From NCBI GenBank assembly GCA_947039275.1, contig CAMQYL010000014.1:10667-74666 (forward strand): a stretch of DNA of 64,000 bases. Direction: 5' to 3'. This DNA is from Amulumruptor sp947039275. Its GTDB lineage: Bacteria > Bacteroidota > Bacteroidia > Bacteroidales > Muribaculaceae. Numbering within the stretch: position 1 is the stretch's first letter; every line of letters starts with the position of its first letter. The notes beneath the pieces are model-generated. The model saw nothing but the letters and a program-made list of their open reading frames with translations. It did no database searches and was not told the DNA's origin. Below are positions 1 through 8,675 of this stretch, in pieces. The position numbers were made by a program, and so were the translations under genes.

Positions 1-1
1 C

Positions 2-118
2 GGCGAATACGGCGAGGTCAACAAGGCTTGGAGTGCCGACGACGTGAAGGGCTTCACCAAGATACTCGGCAACCAGATGAAGATTTTCTACAACGTACAG
101 AACCGCAACAACAAGTGA
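2..118 (+). CDS. argG: Argininosuccinate synthase, C-terminal end (partial)
   Basis: Only the last 38 codons are inside the window; the gene is cut by the left edge. The tail (GEYGEVNKAWSADDVKG, then a short KIFYNV segment) resembles the C-terminus of Bacteroidales ArgG, which joins citrulline and aspartate with ATP. The stop TGA overlaps a GTG start of argC (GTGA, 4 bp), which fits argG leading this arginine operon. The identification rests on a short tail plus gene order. Confidence 0.72.
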   Translation, partial: GEYGEVNKAWSADDVKGFTKILGNQMKIFYNVQNRNNK

Positions 119-1077
119 TACGCGCAGGCATCATCGGAGGCGCCGGCTACACCGCCGGCGAACTCCTCCGCATCCTCATCAACCATCCCGAGGTGCAGAT
201 AGAGTGGGTACACTCCACCAGCAACGCCGGCAACCCTGTCACCGATGTGCACATGGGTCTCATCGGCGACACCGATCTGGTGTTTGCCGACGAGCATCCG
301 CTTGACCGCGTTGATGTGGTGTTCATGTGCTCTGGTCACGGTGCAAGCTCCAAGTTCTGGAGCGAAAACGCCCTCCCCGCAGGTGTCAAGGTGGTGGATC
401 TGGCGCAGGATTTCCGTGACGAGTCTGAGGGCTACGTCTACGGACTCCCGGAGGTCAACCGTGACCGCATCAAGGGTGCCGACAAGGTGGCAAATCCCGG
501 ATGCTTCGCCACTGCCCTCCAGCTCGCCATGCTGCCCCTCGCTGCCGCAGGGATGCTCCACGGCGACATCAACGTCACCGGCATCACCGGCTCTACCGGC
601 GCAGGTGTCAAGCCGGGCGCAACCACCCACTTCAGCTGGCGCACCGACAATGTGTCGGTCTACAAGGCTTTCACCCACCAGCATCTCAAGGAGATACGCA
701 TGACGCTCTCACAGCAGCAGCCGGGTTTCGACTCACCCATCTACTTCGTGCCTGTGCGCGGCGACTTCGCCCGCGGCATCTTCGCGATGGTTACTGTCGA
801 CACCGACCGCCCAGCCGAGGAGATAGCCAAGCTCTACTCCGACTTCTACGCCCCGGCGGCGTTCACCCACTACAGCACTGCCAACATAGACCTCAAGCAG
901 GTGGTCAACACCAACAAGGCTCTCATACATATCATCGAACACGAAGGCAAGCTACTCATACTCTCAGCCATCGACAACCTCCTCAAGGGCGCGAGCGGCC
1001 AGGCAGTCCAGAACATGAACCTCATGTTCGGTCTACCCGAGACGATGGGTCTGCAGCTCAAGCCTTCGGCATTCTGA
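115..1077 (+). CDS. argC: N-acetyl(succinyl)-gamma-glutamyl-phosphate reductase
   Basis: Third step of arginine synthesis: NADPH reduction of acyl-glutamyl phosphate to the semialdehyde. The protein starts with a Rossmann motif (GIIGGAGYTAGELLR) and has the catalytic cysteine in VANPGCFATA at about residue 130. I place the start at GTG 115 because the Rossmann motif then sits at the N-terminus and the start overlaps the argG stop (GTGA). The reading frame is open upstream to an ATG at 28, but that would add unrelated residues. The 320 aa length is normal. In Bacteroidales the acyl group may be succinyl rather than acetyl (see argF'). Confidence 0.93.
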   Translation: MIRAGIIGGAGYTAGELLRILINHPEVQIEWVHSTSNAGNPVTDVHMGLIGDTDLVFADEHPLDRVDVVFMCSGHGASSKFWSENALPAGVKVVDLAQDFRDESEGYVYGLPEVNRDRIKGADKVANPGCFATALQLAMLPLAAAGMLHGDINVTGITGSTGAGVKPGATTHFSWRTDNVSVYKAFTHQHLKEIRMTLSQQQPGFDSPIYFVPVRGDFARGIFAMVTVDTDRPAEEIAKLYSDFYAPAAFTHYSTANIDLKQVVNTNKALIHIIEHEGKLLILSAIDNLLKGASGQAVQNMNLMFGLPETMGLQLKPSAF

Positions 1078-1087
1078 CAGATCAGCT

Positions 1088-2218
1088 ATGAAACTTTTTG
1101 ACGTATATTCTCTCTACGACATAGAACCTGTCCGCGGCAAGGGCAACCACGTCTACACCGCCGACGGCACCGAGTATCTCGACCTCTACGGAGGCCATGC
1201 GGTCATTTCCATAGGCCACGCCCATCCCCGTTACGTGGAGGCTGTGAGCCGTCAGGTGGCAATGATGCCGTTCTACAGCAACTCGGTGCAGAATTCGCTC
1301 CAGCAGCGTCTCGCCAACCTGCTCGGTAAGGTGTCGGGATATGACGATTACCAGCTCTTCCTCGTCAATTCGGGTGCGGAAGCCAACGAAAACGCCATCA
1401 AGCTGGCTTCGTTCGTGACCGGTCGCAAGAAGGTGCTTGCCTTTGACAAGGCTTTCCACGGACGCACATCGGCTGCCGTAGCTGCCACCGACAACCCCAA
1501 GATACAGGCCCCGTTTAACCGCACCGACAATGTGGAGTTCGCTCCGCTCAACGACATCGAGGCTGTCCGCGCCAAGCTCGCCACAGGTGAGTTTGCCGCG
1601 GTAATCATCGAGGGCATTCAGGGCGTGGCAGGCATACGCATGGTGTCTGACGACTTCATGCGCCAGCTCCGCGACATTACCAAGGAGACAGGCACACTGC
1701 TCATCCTTGACGAAATCCAGAGCGGCTACGGCCGCACGGGCAAGTTCTTCGCTCACCAGCACACAGGCATCCGCCCCGACATCATCACCGTAGCCAAAGG
1801 CATAGCCAATGGCTTCCCCATGTCGGCTGTGCTGATAGCTCCCGACATCAAGCCGGTCAAAGGCATGCTCGGCACCACATTCGGAGGCAACCACCTCGGA
1901 TGCGCCGCAGCCATCGCCGTTCTTGAGGTGATGGAGAGTGAAAACCTCATTGACAATGCCGCCAAGGTGGGCGAATACCTCCTCGGTGAGCTTCGCAAGA
2001 TGCCGCAGCTCAAGGATGTACGCGGCCGCGGACTTATGATAGGCGTAGAGGTGGAAGGACCCGCCGCAGAGGTGCGCAAGAAGCTCCTCTTTGACCACCG
2101 CATCTTCACTGGCGGCGCAGGCGAGCACACCGTGCGTCTGCTCCCTCCGCTGACCATCACCATGGACGAGGCGCGCCAGTTCATCGCCGAATTCCAGAAG
2201 TGCCTCTCCGAATTCTGA
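1088..2218 (+). CDS. argD: Acetylornithine (succinylornithine) aminotransferase
   Basis: A class III PLP aminotransferase of 376 aa that makes acyl-ornithine from the semialdehyde and glutamate. Visible family signatures are LDLYGGHAVISIGHAHP near the N-terminus, the PLP-region motif LILDEIQSGYGRTGKF, and the Schiff-base lysine region TVAKGIANGFPMSA. It begins 10 bp after the argC stop, so it is co-transcribed. It ends before an R1 repeat that separates it from argF'. Confidence 0.94.
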   Translation: MKLFDVYSLYDIEPVRGKGNHVYTADGTEYLDLYGGHAVISIGHAHPRYVEAVSRQVAMMPFYSNSVQNSLQQRLANLLGKVSGYDDYQLFLVNSGAEANENAIKLASFVTGRKKVLAFDKAFHGRTSAAVAATDNPKIQAPFNRTDNVEFAPLNDIEAVRAKLATGEFAAVIIEGIQGVAGIRMVSDDFMRQLRDITKETGTLLILDEIQSGYGRTGKFFAHQHTGIRPDIITVAKGIANGFPMSAVLIAPDIKPVKGMLGTTFGGNHLGCAAAIAVLEVMESENLIDNAAKVGEYLLGELRKMPQLKDVRGRGLMIGVEVEGPAAEVRKKLLFDHRIFTGGAGEHTVRLLPPLTITMDEARQFIAEFQKCLSEF

Positions 2219-2248
2219 ACAAGGACATTCATAGGTCATACCCCATGG

Positions 2249-2328
2249 GTAGGGACATGCCATGGCATGTCACCAAACGCTAAACGTTCGCAAACCACAA
2301 ATTCTGACATGCCATGGCATGTCCCTAC
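2249..2328. repeat. R1 palindromic repeat, complete element
   Basis: Left arm 2249-2271 and right arm 2306-2328 are inverted copies. Each arm is GTAGG plus the perfect 18-bp palindrome GACATGCCATGGCATGTC. A 34-bp non-conserved centre separates them. It lies in the argD-argF' spacer. The same element recurs across the window. Confidence 0.93.
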
Positions 2329-2372
2329 AACCGATTCAGTCCATAACCCCGCAATCAGCAACAACCTCCCAT

Positions 2373-3326
2373 ATGAAACGTTTCCTCTCTGTCAACGACA
2401 TAGGACCTCTTGACAAGGCTGTCGCCGAAGCCATCGATATCAAGCGTGACCGCTTCGCCCATCAGCACCTCGGACGTAACCGCACACTGATGATGATATT
2501 CTTCAACTCCAGTCTGCGCACACGCCTCTCCACACAGAAGGCTGCCATGAACCTCGGCATGAATGTCATAGTGCTTGACGTGAACCAGGGCGCATGGAAG
2601 CTTGAGACGGAGCGCGGTGTCATCATGGACGGCGACAAGGCTGAGCACCTGCTCGAGGCAATCCCCGTCATGGGCTGCTACTGCGACCTTATCGGTGTGC
2701 GCTCGTTCGCGAGCCTTACCGACAAAGCTGCCGACTATGAGGAACGTGTCATCGAGCAGTTCATCAAATATTCCGGACGCCCCGTATTCAGCATGGAGGC
2801 TGCCACATGCCATCCGCTACAGGCGTTTGCCGACCTCATCACCATCGAGGAGCACAAGACCAAGGAGCGTCCCAAGGTGGTCATGACATGGGCACCGCAT
2901 CCCCGCGCTTTGCCGCAGGCTGTCCCCAACTCGTTTGCCGAGTGGATGAACGCCGCCGACTACGATTTTGTCATCACTCATCCCCACGGTTACGAGCTTG
3001 ACCCTCGATTTGTAGGCAATGCCCGTGTGGAGTATGACCAGGACAAGGCTCTCGCTGGTGCGGACTTCGTATATGCCAAGAACTGGAGCGCATATGCCGA
3101 CCCCAACTACGGCAAAATCCTCTCCACTGACCGCTCATGGACTGTCGACTCAGCCAAGATGGCTCTGACCGACAACGCATATTTCATGCACTGCCTGCCG
3201 GTGCGCCGCAATATGATCGTCACCGACGATGTCATCGAGTCGCCCCGCAGCATCGTGATTCCCGAGGCTGCCAACCGCGAGATCTCAGCCCAGACAGTCA
3301 TCAAGCGCATGCTTGAATCCCTCTGA
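2373..3326 (+). CDS. argF': N-succinylornithine/N-acetylornithine carbamoyltransferase
   Basis: Carbamoyltransferase acting on acyl-ornithine, the Bacteroidetes replacement for ornithine carbamoyltransferase. The 317 aa protein carries the carbamoyl-phosphate motif SSLRTRLS (about 46-53), the MDGDKAEHLLEA loop (85-96) and the late motif HCLPVRRN. I chose ATG 2373; the frame is open to 2262, but the upstream part is only repeat sequence. Residue 90, in the position known to separate succinyl- from acetyl-ornithine enzymes, is alanine rather than glutamate, which favours the succinyl substrate (inference). Confidence 0.93.
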   Translation: MKRFLSVNDIGPLDKAVAEAIDIKRDRFAHQHLGRNRTLMMIFFNSSLRTRLSTQKAAMNLGMNVIVLDVNQGAWKLETERGVIMDGDKAEHLLEAIPVMGCYCDLIGVRSFASLTDKAADYEERVIEQFIKYSGRPVFSMEAATCHPLQAFADLITIEEHKTKERPKVVMTWAPHPRALPQAVPNSFAEWMNAADYDFVITHPHGYELDPRFVGNARVEYDQDKALAGADFVYAKNWSAYADPNYGKILSTDRSWTVDSAKMALTDNAYFMHCLPVRRNMIVTDDVIESPRSIVIPEAANREISAQTVIKRMLESL

Positions 3327-3338
3327 TCAAAATATAAT

Positions 3339-3389
3339 TCTTATAGGTCTTATAAATCTTATAAGACCTATAAATTTTATAAGATTTAT
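3339..3389. repeat. 9-bp tandem array (TCTTATAAA type)
   Basis: Five to six imperfect 9-bp units (TCTTATAGG, TCTTATAAA, TCTTATAAG, ACCTATAAA, TTTTATAAG) fill the spacer between argF' and argB. Part of the array is also self-complementary. Similar arrays occur at 22.87, 27.12 and 47.09 kb, always between genes. Confidence 0.85.
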
Positions 3390-3397
3390 CCCAAGAT

Positions 3398-4177
3398 ATG
3401 GCTCCCGTCAAAGTTTTCAAAATCGGCGGCAACGTCGTTGACAATCCCGACGCTCTCAACCGCTTCATCCGTGAGTTCGCCTCCATCAAGTCACCCAAGA
3501 TTCTCATCCACGGCGGAGGCAAGGAGGCTACACGCCTGAGTAAACGGCTCGACATCCCCACCCAGATGATTGACGGACGCCGCGTGACCGACCGCGACAC
3601 GCTTGATGTGGTGACCATGGTCTATGCCGGACTTATCAACAAGCGCATCGTTGCAGCACTGCAGGCTGTAGGCTGCAACGCTCTCGGACTGACGGGTGCT
3701 GACGCCGACTGCATCCGCGCCACCAAGCGTCCTGCCAACCCCGTGGACTACGGATTTGTAGGCGACATCAACCCCGCCGACATCAACGACCTCTATATAG
3801 AATATGTGCTCCGTCAGGACATCGTGCCGGTGTTCTGCGCCATCACCCACGACGGCAAGGGCAACCTGCTCAACTGCAACGCCGACTCGGTGGCTTCGTC
3901 GGTGGCTATCGCCACCTCTCGCATAGCACCGGTAGAACTTATCTACTGCTTCGAGCGTAACGGAGTGCTCCGCAATGTCGATGACCCCGACAGCGTCATC
4001 TCCATCATCACACCGTCAATCTACGAGGACCTTCGCCGCGACAACATAGTGGCTGACGGCATGATACCCAAAATTGACAATGCTTTCAACGCCATCAAGC
4101 GCGGCGTGGGAAGCGTGACCATCAAGCACAGCGATAACATTCTCTCCGACATAGGCACTACCATCACCGATGCTTGA
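3398..4177 (+). CDS. argB: Acetylglutamate (N-acylglutamate) kinase
   Basis: Phosphorylates N-acylglutamate with ATP. The amino-acid-kinase fold is shown by KIGGNVVDN at the N-terminus, the glycine-rich ILIHGGGKEATRLSKRL at about 35-51, LNCNADSVASSVA (about 160-172) and the closing GMIPKIDNAFNAI. The 259 aa length is typical. It overlaps argE by 8 bp, so the two are translationally coupled. Whether the substrate is acetyl- or succinyl-glutamate cannot be read from the sequence. Confidence 0.93.
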   Translation: MAPVKVFKIGGNVVDNPDALNRFIREFASIKSPKILIHGGGKEATRLSKRLDIPTQMIDGRRVTDRDTLDVVTMVYAGLINKRIVAALQAVGCNALGLTGADADCIRATKRPANPVDYGFVGDINPADINDLYIEYVLRQDIVPVFCAITHDGKGNLLNCNADSVASSVAIATSRIAPVELIYCFERNGVLRNVDDPDSVISIITPSIYEDLRRDNIVADGMIPKIDNAFNAIKRGVGSVTIKHSDNILSDIGTTITDA

Positions 4178-5237
4178 CGACGCTATAGACCTACTACAGC
4201 AGATGATTGCCACACCCTCCGTCAGCCGTGACGAGGCGGCTGTGGCAACTCTCATATATGACCGCTTCGTGGCGTGGGGACTGCAACCCGTCCGTTACGG
4301 CAACAATATCGTGGCTAAGGCTTCCACTTGGGAGGCTGACCGTCCGACTCTGATGCTCAATTCTCACATCGACACCGTGCGCCCTGCCGCATCCTACACC
4401 ATCGACCCATATACCCCTCTCCTCCGCGACGGCAGACTCTACGGGCTCGGCAGCAACGATGACGGGGCTTCGGTGGTGGCGTTGACGAGCGCGTTCCGCC
4501 GTCTGCGTGACGAGTCCCTGCCCTACAATCTGCTTCTGGCTCTCTCAGCCGAGGAGGAGGTAGGCGGCGAAGGGGGCATACGCATGCTGCTCCCGGCTCT
4601 CGCTCAGGATGGCATCTCGATTGACGCAGCTCTCGTGGGCGAACCGACCTGCATGCAGCCAGCGATAGCCGAGCGCGGACTTATAGTGCTCGACTGCGTG
4701 ACCCACGGAGTGGCTGGGCATGCCGCGCGCAACGAGGGCATCAACGCAATCTACCGCGCGATGGACGATATCAACCGTCTGCGCGACTTCCGTTTTGACC
4801 GCACCTCTGCCATCCTCGGACCCGTCAAGGTCAGCATCACACAGATCGAGGCTGGCAAGCAGCACAACACCGTCCCCGACACCTGCCGATGGGTGGTGGA
4901 TGTGCGCACCACCGATGCCTACTCCAACGAGGAGACATCACGCCTGCTCCGCGAAGCCCTTAGCCCCCACACCGAGGCAGCCCACCGCTCCACTCGCGTC
5001 CAGGCATCGGTAATCGCCGATACGCATCCCTTAGTCAAGGGGGCTGTAGCCTTGGGTCGCACACCGTTCGTATCCCCCACCACCTCCGACATGAGCCTGA
5101 TGCACGGCATCCCCTCGCTCAAGATGGGTCCCGGCGACTCCTCGCGAAGCCACCGCGCCGACGAGTACATCCTCATCAGCGAAATCGCCGAAGCCATCAA
5201 CCTCTACACCACCCTCCTGACCGACCTCACCCTCTAA
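4170..5237 (+). CDS. argE: Acetylornithine deacetylase / M20 family deacylase
   Basis: Zinc-dependent M20 hydrolase that should remove the acyl group to release ornithine or citrulline. Metal-site motifs are LNSHIDTVRPA (about 65), LGSNDDGASVVAL (about 93) and SAEEEVGGEGG (about 126), with a C-terminal TSDMSLMHG. The length is 355 aa. The start ATG lies within the argB 3' end (8-bp overlap). With ArgF' upstream, the true substrate is likely acyl-citrulline; this is inference from pathway order. Confidence 0.88.
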   Translation: MLDDAIDLLQQMIATPSVSRDEAAVATLIYDRFVAWGLQPVRYGNNIVAKASTWEADRPTLMLNSHIDTVRPAASYTIDPYTPLLRDGRLYGLGSNDDGASVVALTSAFRRLRDESLPYNLLLALSAEEEVGGEGGIRMLLPALAQDGISIDAALVGEPTCMQPAIAERGLIVLDCVTHGVAGHAARNEGINAIYRAMDDINRLRDFRFDRTSAILGPVKVSITQIEAGKQHNTVPDTCRWVVDVRTTDAYSNEETSRLLREALSPHTEAAHRSTRVQASVIADTHPLVKGAVALGRTPFVSPTTSDMSLMHGIPSLKMGPGDSSRSHRADEYILISEIAEAINLYTTLLTDLTL

Positions 5238-5268
5238 GGCATGTATGTCATAACATATACCCAAAATT

Positions 5269-5354
5269 GTAGGGACATGCCATGGCATGTCCGCGTCCCC
5301 ATGGCGAGCAGCATCCAGTGTGTGCGTGGCGGACATGCCACGGCATGTCCCTAC
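5269..5354. repeat. R1 palindromic repeat, complete element
   Basis: Two inverted arms in the 324-bp argE-argH spacer. The left arm has the A-type palindrome (GACATGCCATGGCATGTC). The right arm has the C-type (GACATGCCACGGCATGTC), so the two arms are not identical at the central base. Confidence 0.92.
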
Positions 5355-5423
5355 AAGCTGAGGATTGCCAGATAAATACCAAATCAATTGGCGCAGCCCA
5401 ATAATGACAAAATCCATTAGCAG

Positions 5424-5492
5424 GGGGCACGTCGTAGACGTGCCAGCCGTGCGAAACCCCATGCACGGAGCGTCAGCGAACGTACATGGGGT
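5424..5492. repeat. R4 hairpin repeat
   Basis: Contains GGCACGTC-gta-GACGTGCC, an 8-bp perfect stem, followed by a second imperfect stem in which CCCCATG opens and CATGGGG closes around GCACGGAGCGTCAGCGAACG. The same composite is found at 10.04 kb and as two inverted copies at 62.0-62.3 kb, with base changes compensated in the first stem. Confidence 0.85.
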
Positions 5493-5526
5493 GCAGGAGA
5501 GGTTGTGACCCATCAGCTATTTTTAC

Positions 5527-5534
5527 TAAATTTG
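5527..5534 (+). promoter_or_regulatory. Promoter -7 element of argH
   Basis: TAAATTTG matches the Bacteroidetes -7 consensus TAnnTTTG and lies 27 bp before the argH ATG. It suggests argH can be transcribed apart from the upstream arg genes, from which repeats separate it. Confidence 0.7.
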
Positions 5535-5561
5535 CAGAAAACGATATAAACCCATAAAAAT

Positions 5562-6857
5562 ATGGCAAAACTTTGGGACAAAGGCTTCGAGCCTGATGCT
5601 CTGATTGAAAAATTTACCGTAGGCAACGACCGAGACCTCGACCTGCGCCTCGCCCGCTATGACGTGCAAGGCTCCATGGCTCACATCAAGATGCTCCAGT
5701 CGATAGGTCTGCTCGAGAAGGACGAACTTGACACTCTCCTCGCCGGACTTGAAGAGATCCTCAAGACCATCGAAGCCGGAGACTTCCGCATAGAGGACGA
5801 TGTGGAGGACGTGCACTCGCAGGTGGAGTTTCTGCTCACCCAGCGTCTCGGCGACCTCGGCAAGAAGATACATGCAGGCCGTTCGCGCAACGACCAGGTG
5901 CTTGTGGACCTCAAGCTGTTCATGCGTGACGAGCTTCGCACCATAGCCATGGCTGTCGAACGCCTCTTCAACCGCCTCCAGCAGCTCAGCGACCGCTACA
6001 AGGATGTGCTGATGCCAGGCTACACCCATCTGCAAGTGGCTATGCCTTCATCGTTCGGACTCTGGTTTGGCGCATACGCCGAGTCGCTCACCGACGACAT
6101 GCACATGCTCGTGGCAGCATATAATGTAGCGAACCAGAATCCTCTCGGGTCCGCAGCGGGCTACGGCTCGTCATTCCCCCTCGACCGCACCATGACCACC
6201 CAGCTCCTCGGCTTCGCCGACATGAACTACAATGTTGTGGCTGCCCAGATGAGCCGCGGCAAGACGGAGCGCGCCGTGTCAATGGCAGTGGCTGCCATAG
6301 CATCCACACTCGCCCATCTCGCTATGGATGTGTGCATGTGGATGTGCCAGAACTTCGGTTTCGTCAAGTTCCCCGACGAACTGACCACCGGCTCTTCCAT
6401 CATGCCCCATAAGAAGAATCCCGACGTGTTCGAGATCATGCGCGGCAAGTGCAACCGTCTGCAAGGACTCCCCAACGAGGTGGCTCTGCTGACCACCAAC
6501 CTACCCCTCGGCTATAACCGCGATCTCCAACTTCTCAAAGACATCATCTTTCCTGCGACCGACGAGCTGGTCAACTGCCTCGACATGGCAGAATTCATGC
6601 TCCGGCACATCAAGGTCAACAAGGACATACTCTCTGATGCCAAATACGACTATCTCTTCACCGTCGAGGATGTCAACCGCCTCGCTCTATCAGGCATGCC
6701 GTTCCGCGACGCCTACAAGACCGTGGGCATGCAGGTGCAGCGCGGCGAGTACAAGCCCACACGCTCCGTGCACCACACCCACGAGGGCAGCATCGGCAAT
6801 CTCTGCAACGACCGCATCGCAGCCAAGATGCAGCGCGTCATGGAGCCGTTCAGATAA
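5562..6857 (+). CDS. argH: Argininosuccinate lyase
   Basis: Last step of arginine synthesis: cleavage of argininosuccinate to arginine and fumarate. The fumarase/aspartase superfamily signature GSSIMPHKKNPDVFE is present at about 281-295, and HAGRSRNDQV at about 107-116. The 431 aa length is slightly shorter than E. coli ArgH but usual for Bacteroidales. Its stop overlaps by 8 bp the end of the convergent glycosyltransferase gene, leaving no room for a dedicated terminator. Confidence 0.95.
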   Translation: MAKLWDKGFEPDALIEKFTVGNDRDLDLRLARYDVQGSMAHIKMLQSIGLLEKDELDTLLAGLEEILKTIEAGDFRIEDDVEDVHSQVEFLLTQRLGDLGKKIHAGRSRNDQVLVDLKLFMRDELRTIAMAVERLFNRLQQLSDRYKDVLMPGYTHLQVAMPSSFGLWFGAYAESLTDDMHMLVAAYNVANQNPLGSAAGYGSSFPLDRTMTTQLLGFADMNYNVVAAQMSRGKTERAVSMAVAAIASTLAHLAMDVCMWMCQNFGFVKFPDELTTGSSIMPHKKNPDVFEIMRGKCNRLQGLPNEVALLTTNLPLGYNRDLQLLKDIIFPATDELVNCLDMAEFMLRHIKVNKDILSDAKYDYLFTVEDVNRLALSGMPFRDAYKTVGMQVQRGEYKPTRSVHHTHEGSIGNLCNDRIAAKMQRVMEPFR

Positions 6858-7926
6858 ACTTGTCTATCATATCCCTTAGCTGATGCCACACGTCATCGGG
6901 CGTGACCGAGTCCATCAGCTCTCCATAGCTCTTCCCTTCGATTTCATCGAGGGGAAGAGTCTGCATATAGGATATTCCCGATGCAGGCGTGGATGTCTTC
7001 GGCAGCCACGTCTGCATCTCACCCGAGGGTGAGAAAATCGCAAACGATGGCACTCCCACAGCCTGGACTATATGTCGGGCGCCCCCTTCGTTGCCGAAAT
7101 AGAAGTCGCAACACGCTGCCATGGCAGCCATCTCGCGTATGCTCCGCGCCTCTATGTCTATCTTCACGTTGTCAGGCTCGCCGAGCTGGCGGTACACATC
7201 ACGCGCCTCCGCCTCCTCTTCGCCGGGAGCATAGTTGAATATCATCTGCACATCCGGGCGGTGCTCCAGCACCCTCCGCAGGGTCTCCACCATGTAGTCC
7301 TTGCGCCAACGCTTCCACGGCAGCTTGGCAGACACGCCAACGAGCATCACCTTGCGGTCGGCATCGATGCCGCCGTCAGCCATCTTCTGCCTGAACCGTC
7401 TGCGCTCCTCCTCAGTGATACTCAGTGTGAAGTCTTTGCAATAATCCATTGTGAAATACCGCTCCAAGGGACGCAGAAGCAACAAGTCGCGCTCCACCAT
7501 GGTCATATCCAACTCAGGCGCGGCATTCTCAGTCACAGCGTTGAGAAGCGGACGCGTGTATCCCTTCTTGCGCCCAAGTCGCCACGGTGTGCCCAGCGAC
7601 ATAAGCGAAAACAGCAGCGTCCTGATGGTCGACCGCATGTCCACAATCATGTCATACCTGCCCTCGCGCATGACCTGCCGCACCTTGCACAGATAAGCGC
7701 CCAGCGGCTTATTGTCCGAAGGCGCGAAACGTATCACGCGATCAATATCAGGATGCCCCTCAAACAGCGGAGCAATCCCACTGTTGAGCACCATATCTAT
7801 CCGCGCCCCGGGAAACGTGCGCCGCAGCGTCGAACACACCGACGTAGCCAGCACCGCATCCCCTATCTGCCTGAACCTGATCACCAGAATCCTCTCCGGT
7901 ATCCTCGATTTCCGTGACATAATCAT
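6850..7926 (-). CDS. Glycosyltransferase family 9 (heptosyltransferase-like)
   Basis: GT9 enzymes transfer sugars such as ADP-heptose to LPS core. The N-terminus ERILVIRFRQIGDAVLATSV is the family start motif, and the C-terminal half has YFGNEGGARHIVQAVGVPS, the donor-binding GGA(R)H region. The length is 358 aa. The ATG at 7926 shares a base with the stop of the DUF3307 gene (TAATG), so the three minus-strand genes form an operon. An alternative ATG two codons later is possible. The acceptor sugar is unknown. Confidence 0.85.
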   Translation of the reverse strand: MIMSRKSRIPERILVIRFRQIGDAVLATSVCSTLRRTFPGARIDMVLNSGIAPLFEGHPDIDRVIRFAPSDNKPLGAYLCKVRQVMREGRYDMIVDMRSTIRTLLFSLMSLGTPWRLGRKKGYTRPLLNAVTENAAPELDMTMVERDLLLLRPLERYFTMDYCKDFTLSITEEERRRFRQKMADGGIDADRKVMLVGVSAKLPWKRWRKDYMVETLRRVLEHRPDVQMIFNYAPGEEEAEARDVYRQLGEPDNVKIDIEARSIREMAAMAACCDFYFGNEGGARHIVQAVGVPSFAIFSPSGEMQTWLPKTSTPASGISYMQTLPLDEIEGKSYGELMDSVTPDDVWHQLRDMIDKFI

Positions 7927-8675
7927 TATTTACAATAAACTGTGTATATTTCTTTGCCAAACGTATTTAACCACTCAACGGCAAATCCTATCAAAATGGA
8001 AACCGTAAAACTCGCAAATGTACCGATAAGCACATACTCAGTGATTTTGATATCACTCGCTTTACTCAACTCTCCGAATCTGAATACCGATTTTGCTGCG
8101 ATTAGAAATCCTATGCCTTCAACATTTCCCGTATAAATGAATGTCAAAATCAGTATCCGTTCAAGATATCCTATCCATTTGCCGGCATTTGGCAATCCTT
8201 GTGATGACAAATCCTTTGGCAACCACTTTTCGTATTCAATAAATGACTTAATCAGCATGGAGGTGGGTGCCAGAATAGCTATATATGATGTAAATATCAA
8301 CCAAAATGAACTTGAAAACAGCTCGCGATGCCCACAATCCTCCATATTGCCTGAGACTAACCACCCCAACAAGATGATCACCAGATAATGGGCAATCTGA
8401 TCCGATACAAAAGCTGGAAGTTTTTGTGATCCATATCTGACTTTTACAAAGTCTATTATGAAGTGGCTTACGAAAATAACCGTGGGGATAAACCATTCAC
8501 CCCATACAGCCACAAAGATATAGGACAAGACTGCCTGTATCGCACTATGTATGGCTAAAGCGACAAATTGCTTCGACAAATTGTCACTGCATTTCATCCG
8601 GCACAACTGATCTGATTGAAGCACGAAGTCTCCCAACAAATGAGCCGCGATAAGCTTGACACACAATATTATCAT
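7926..8675 (-). CDS. DUF3307 family membrane protein
   Basis: A 249 aa polytopic inner-membrane protein with about six hydrophobic segments. The N-terminal AAHLLGDFVLQSDQLC and the FVSHFIIDFVK segment are typical of DUF3307; the biochemical role is unknown. Its ATG overlaps the SatD-like gene by 4 bp (ATGA) and its stop overlaps the GT9 start. The gene is much more AT-rich than its neighbours, which suggests separate origin. Confidence 0.8.
   Translation of the reverse strand: MIILCVKLIAAHLLGDFVLQSDQLCRMKCSDNLSKQFVALAIHSAIQAVLSYIFVAVWGEWFIPTVIFVSHFIIDFVKVRYGSQKLPAFVSDQIAHYLVIILLGWLVSGNMEDCGHRELFSSSFWLIFTSYIAILAPTSMLIKSFIEYEKWLPKDLSSQGLPNAGKWIGYLERILILTFIYTGNVEGIGFLIAAKSVFRFGELSKASDIKITEYVLIGTFASFTVSILIGFAVEWLNTFGKEIYTVYCK

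Noticed and set aside
28..114. ATG 28 as the start of argC
   Set aside because: It would lie inside argG in another frame and add residues without the Rossmann fold; GTG 115 overlaps the argG stop and fits the family.
1082..2263. 393-codon open frame on the minus strand opposite argD
   Set aside because: A shadow of the high-GC argD gene; composition is Ala/His/Cys-rich without family signatures.
2249..2328. Repeats considered as a CRISPR array
   Set aside because: Units are inverted pairs scattered between genes, not direct repeats with regular spacers, and no cas genes are visible.
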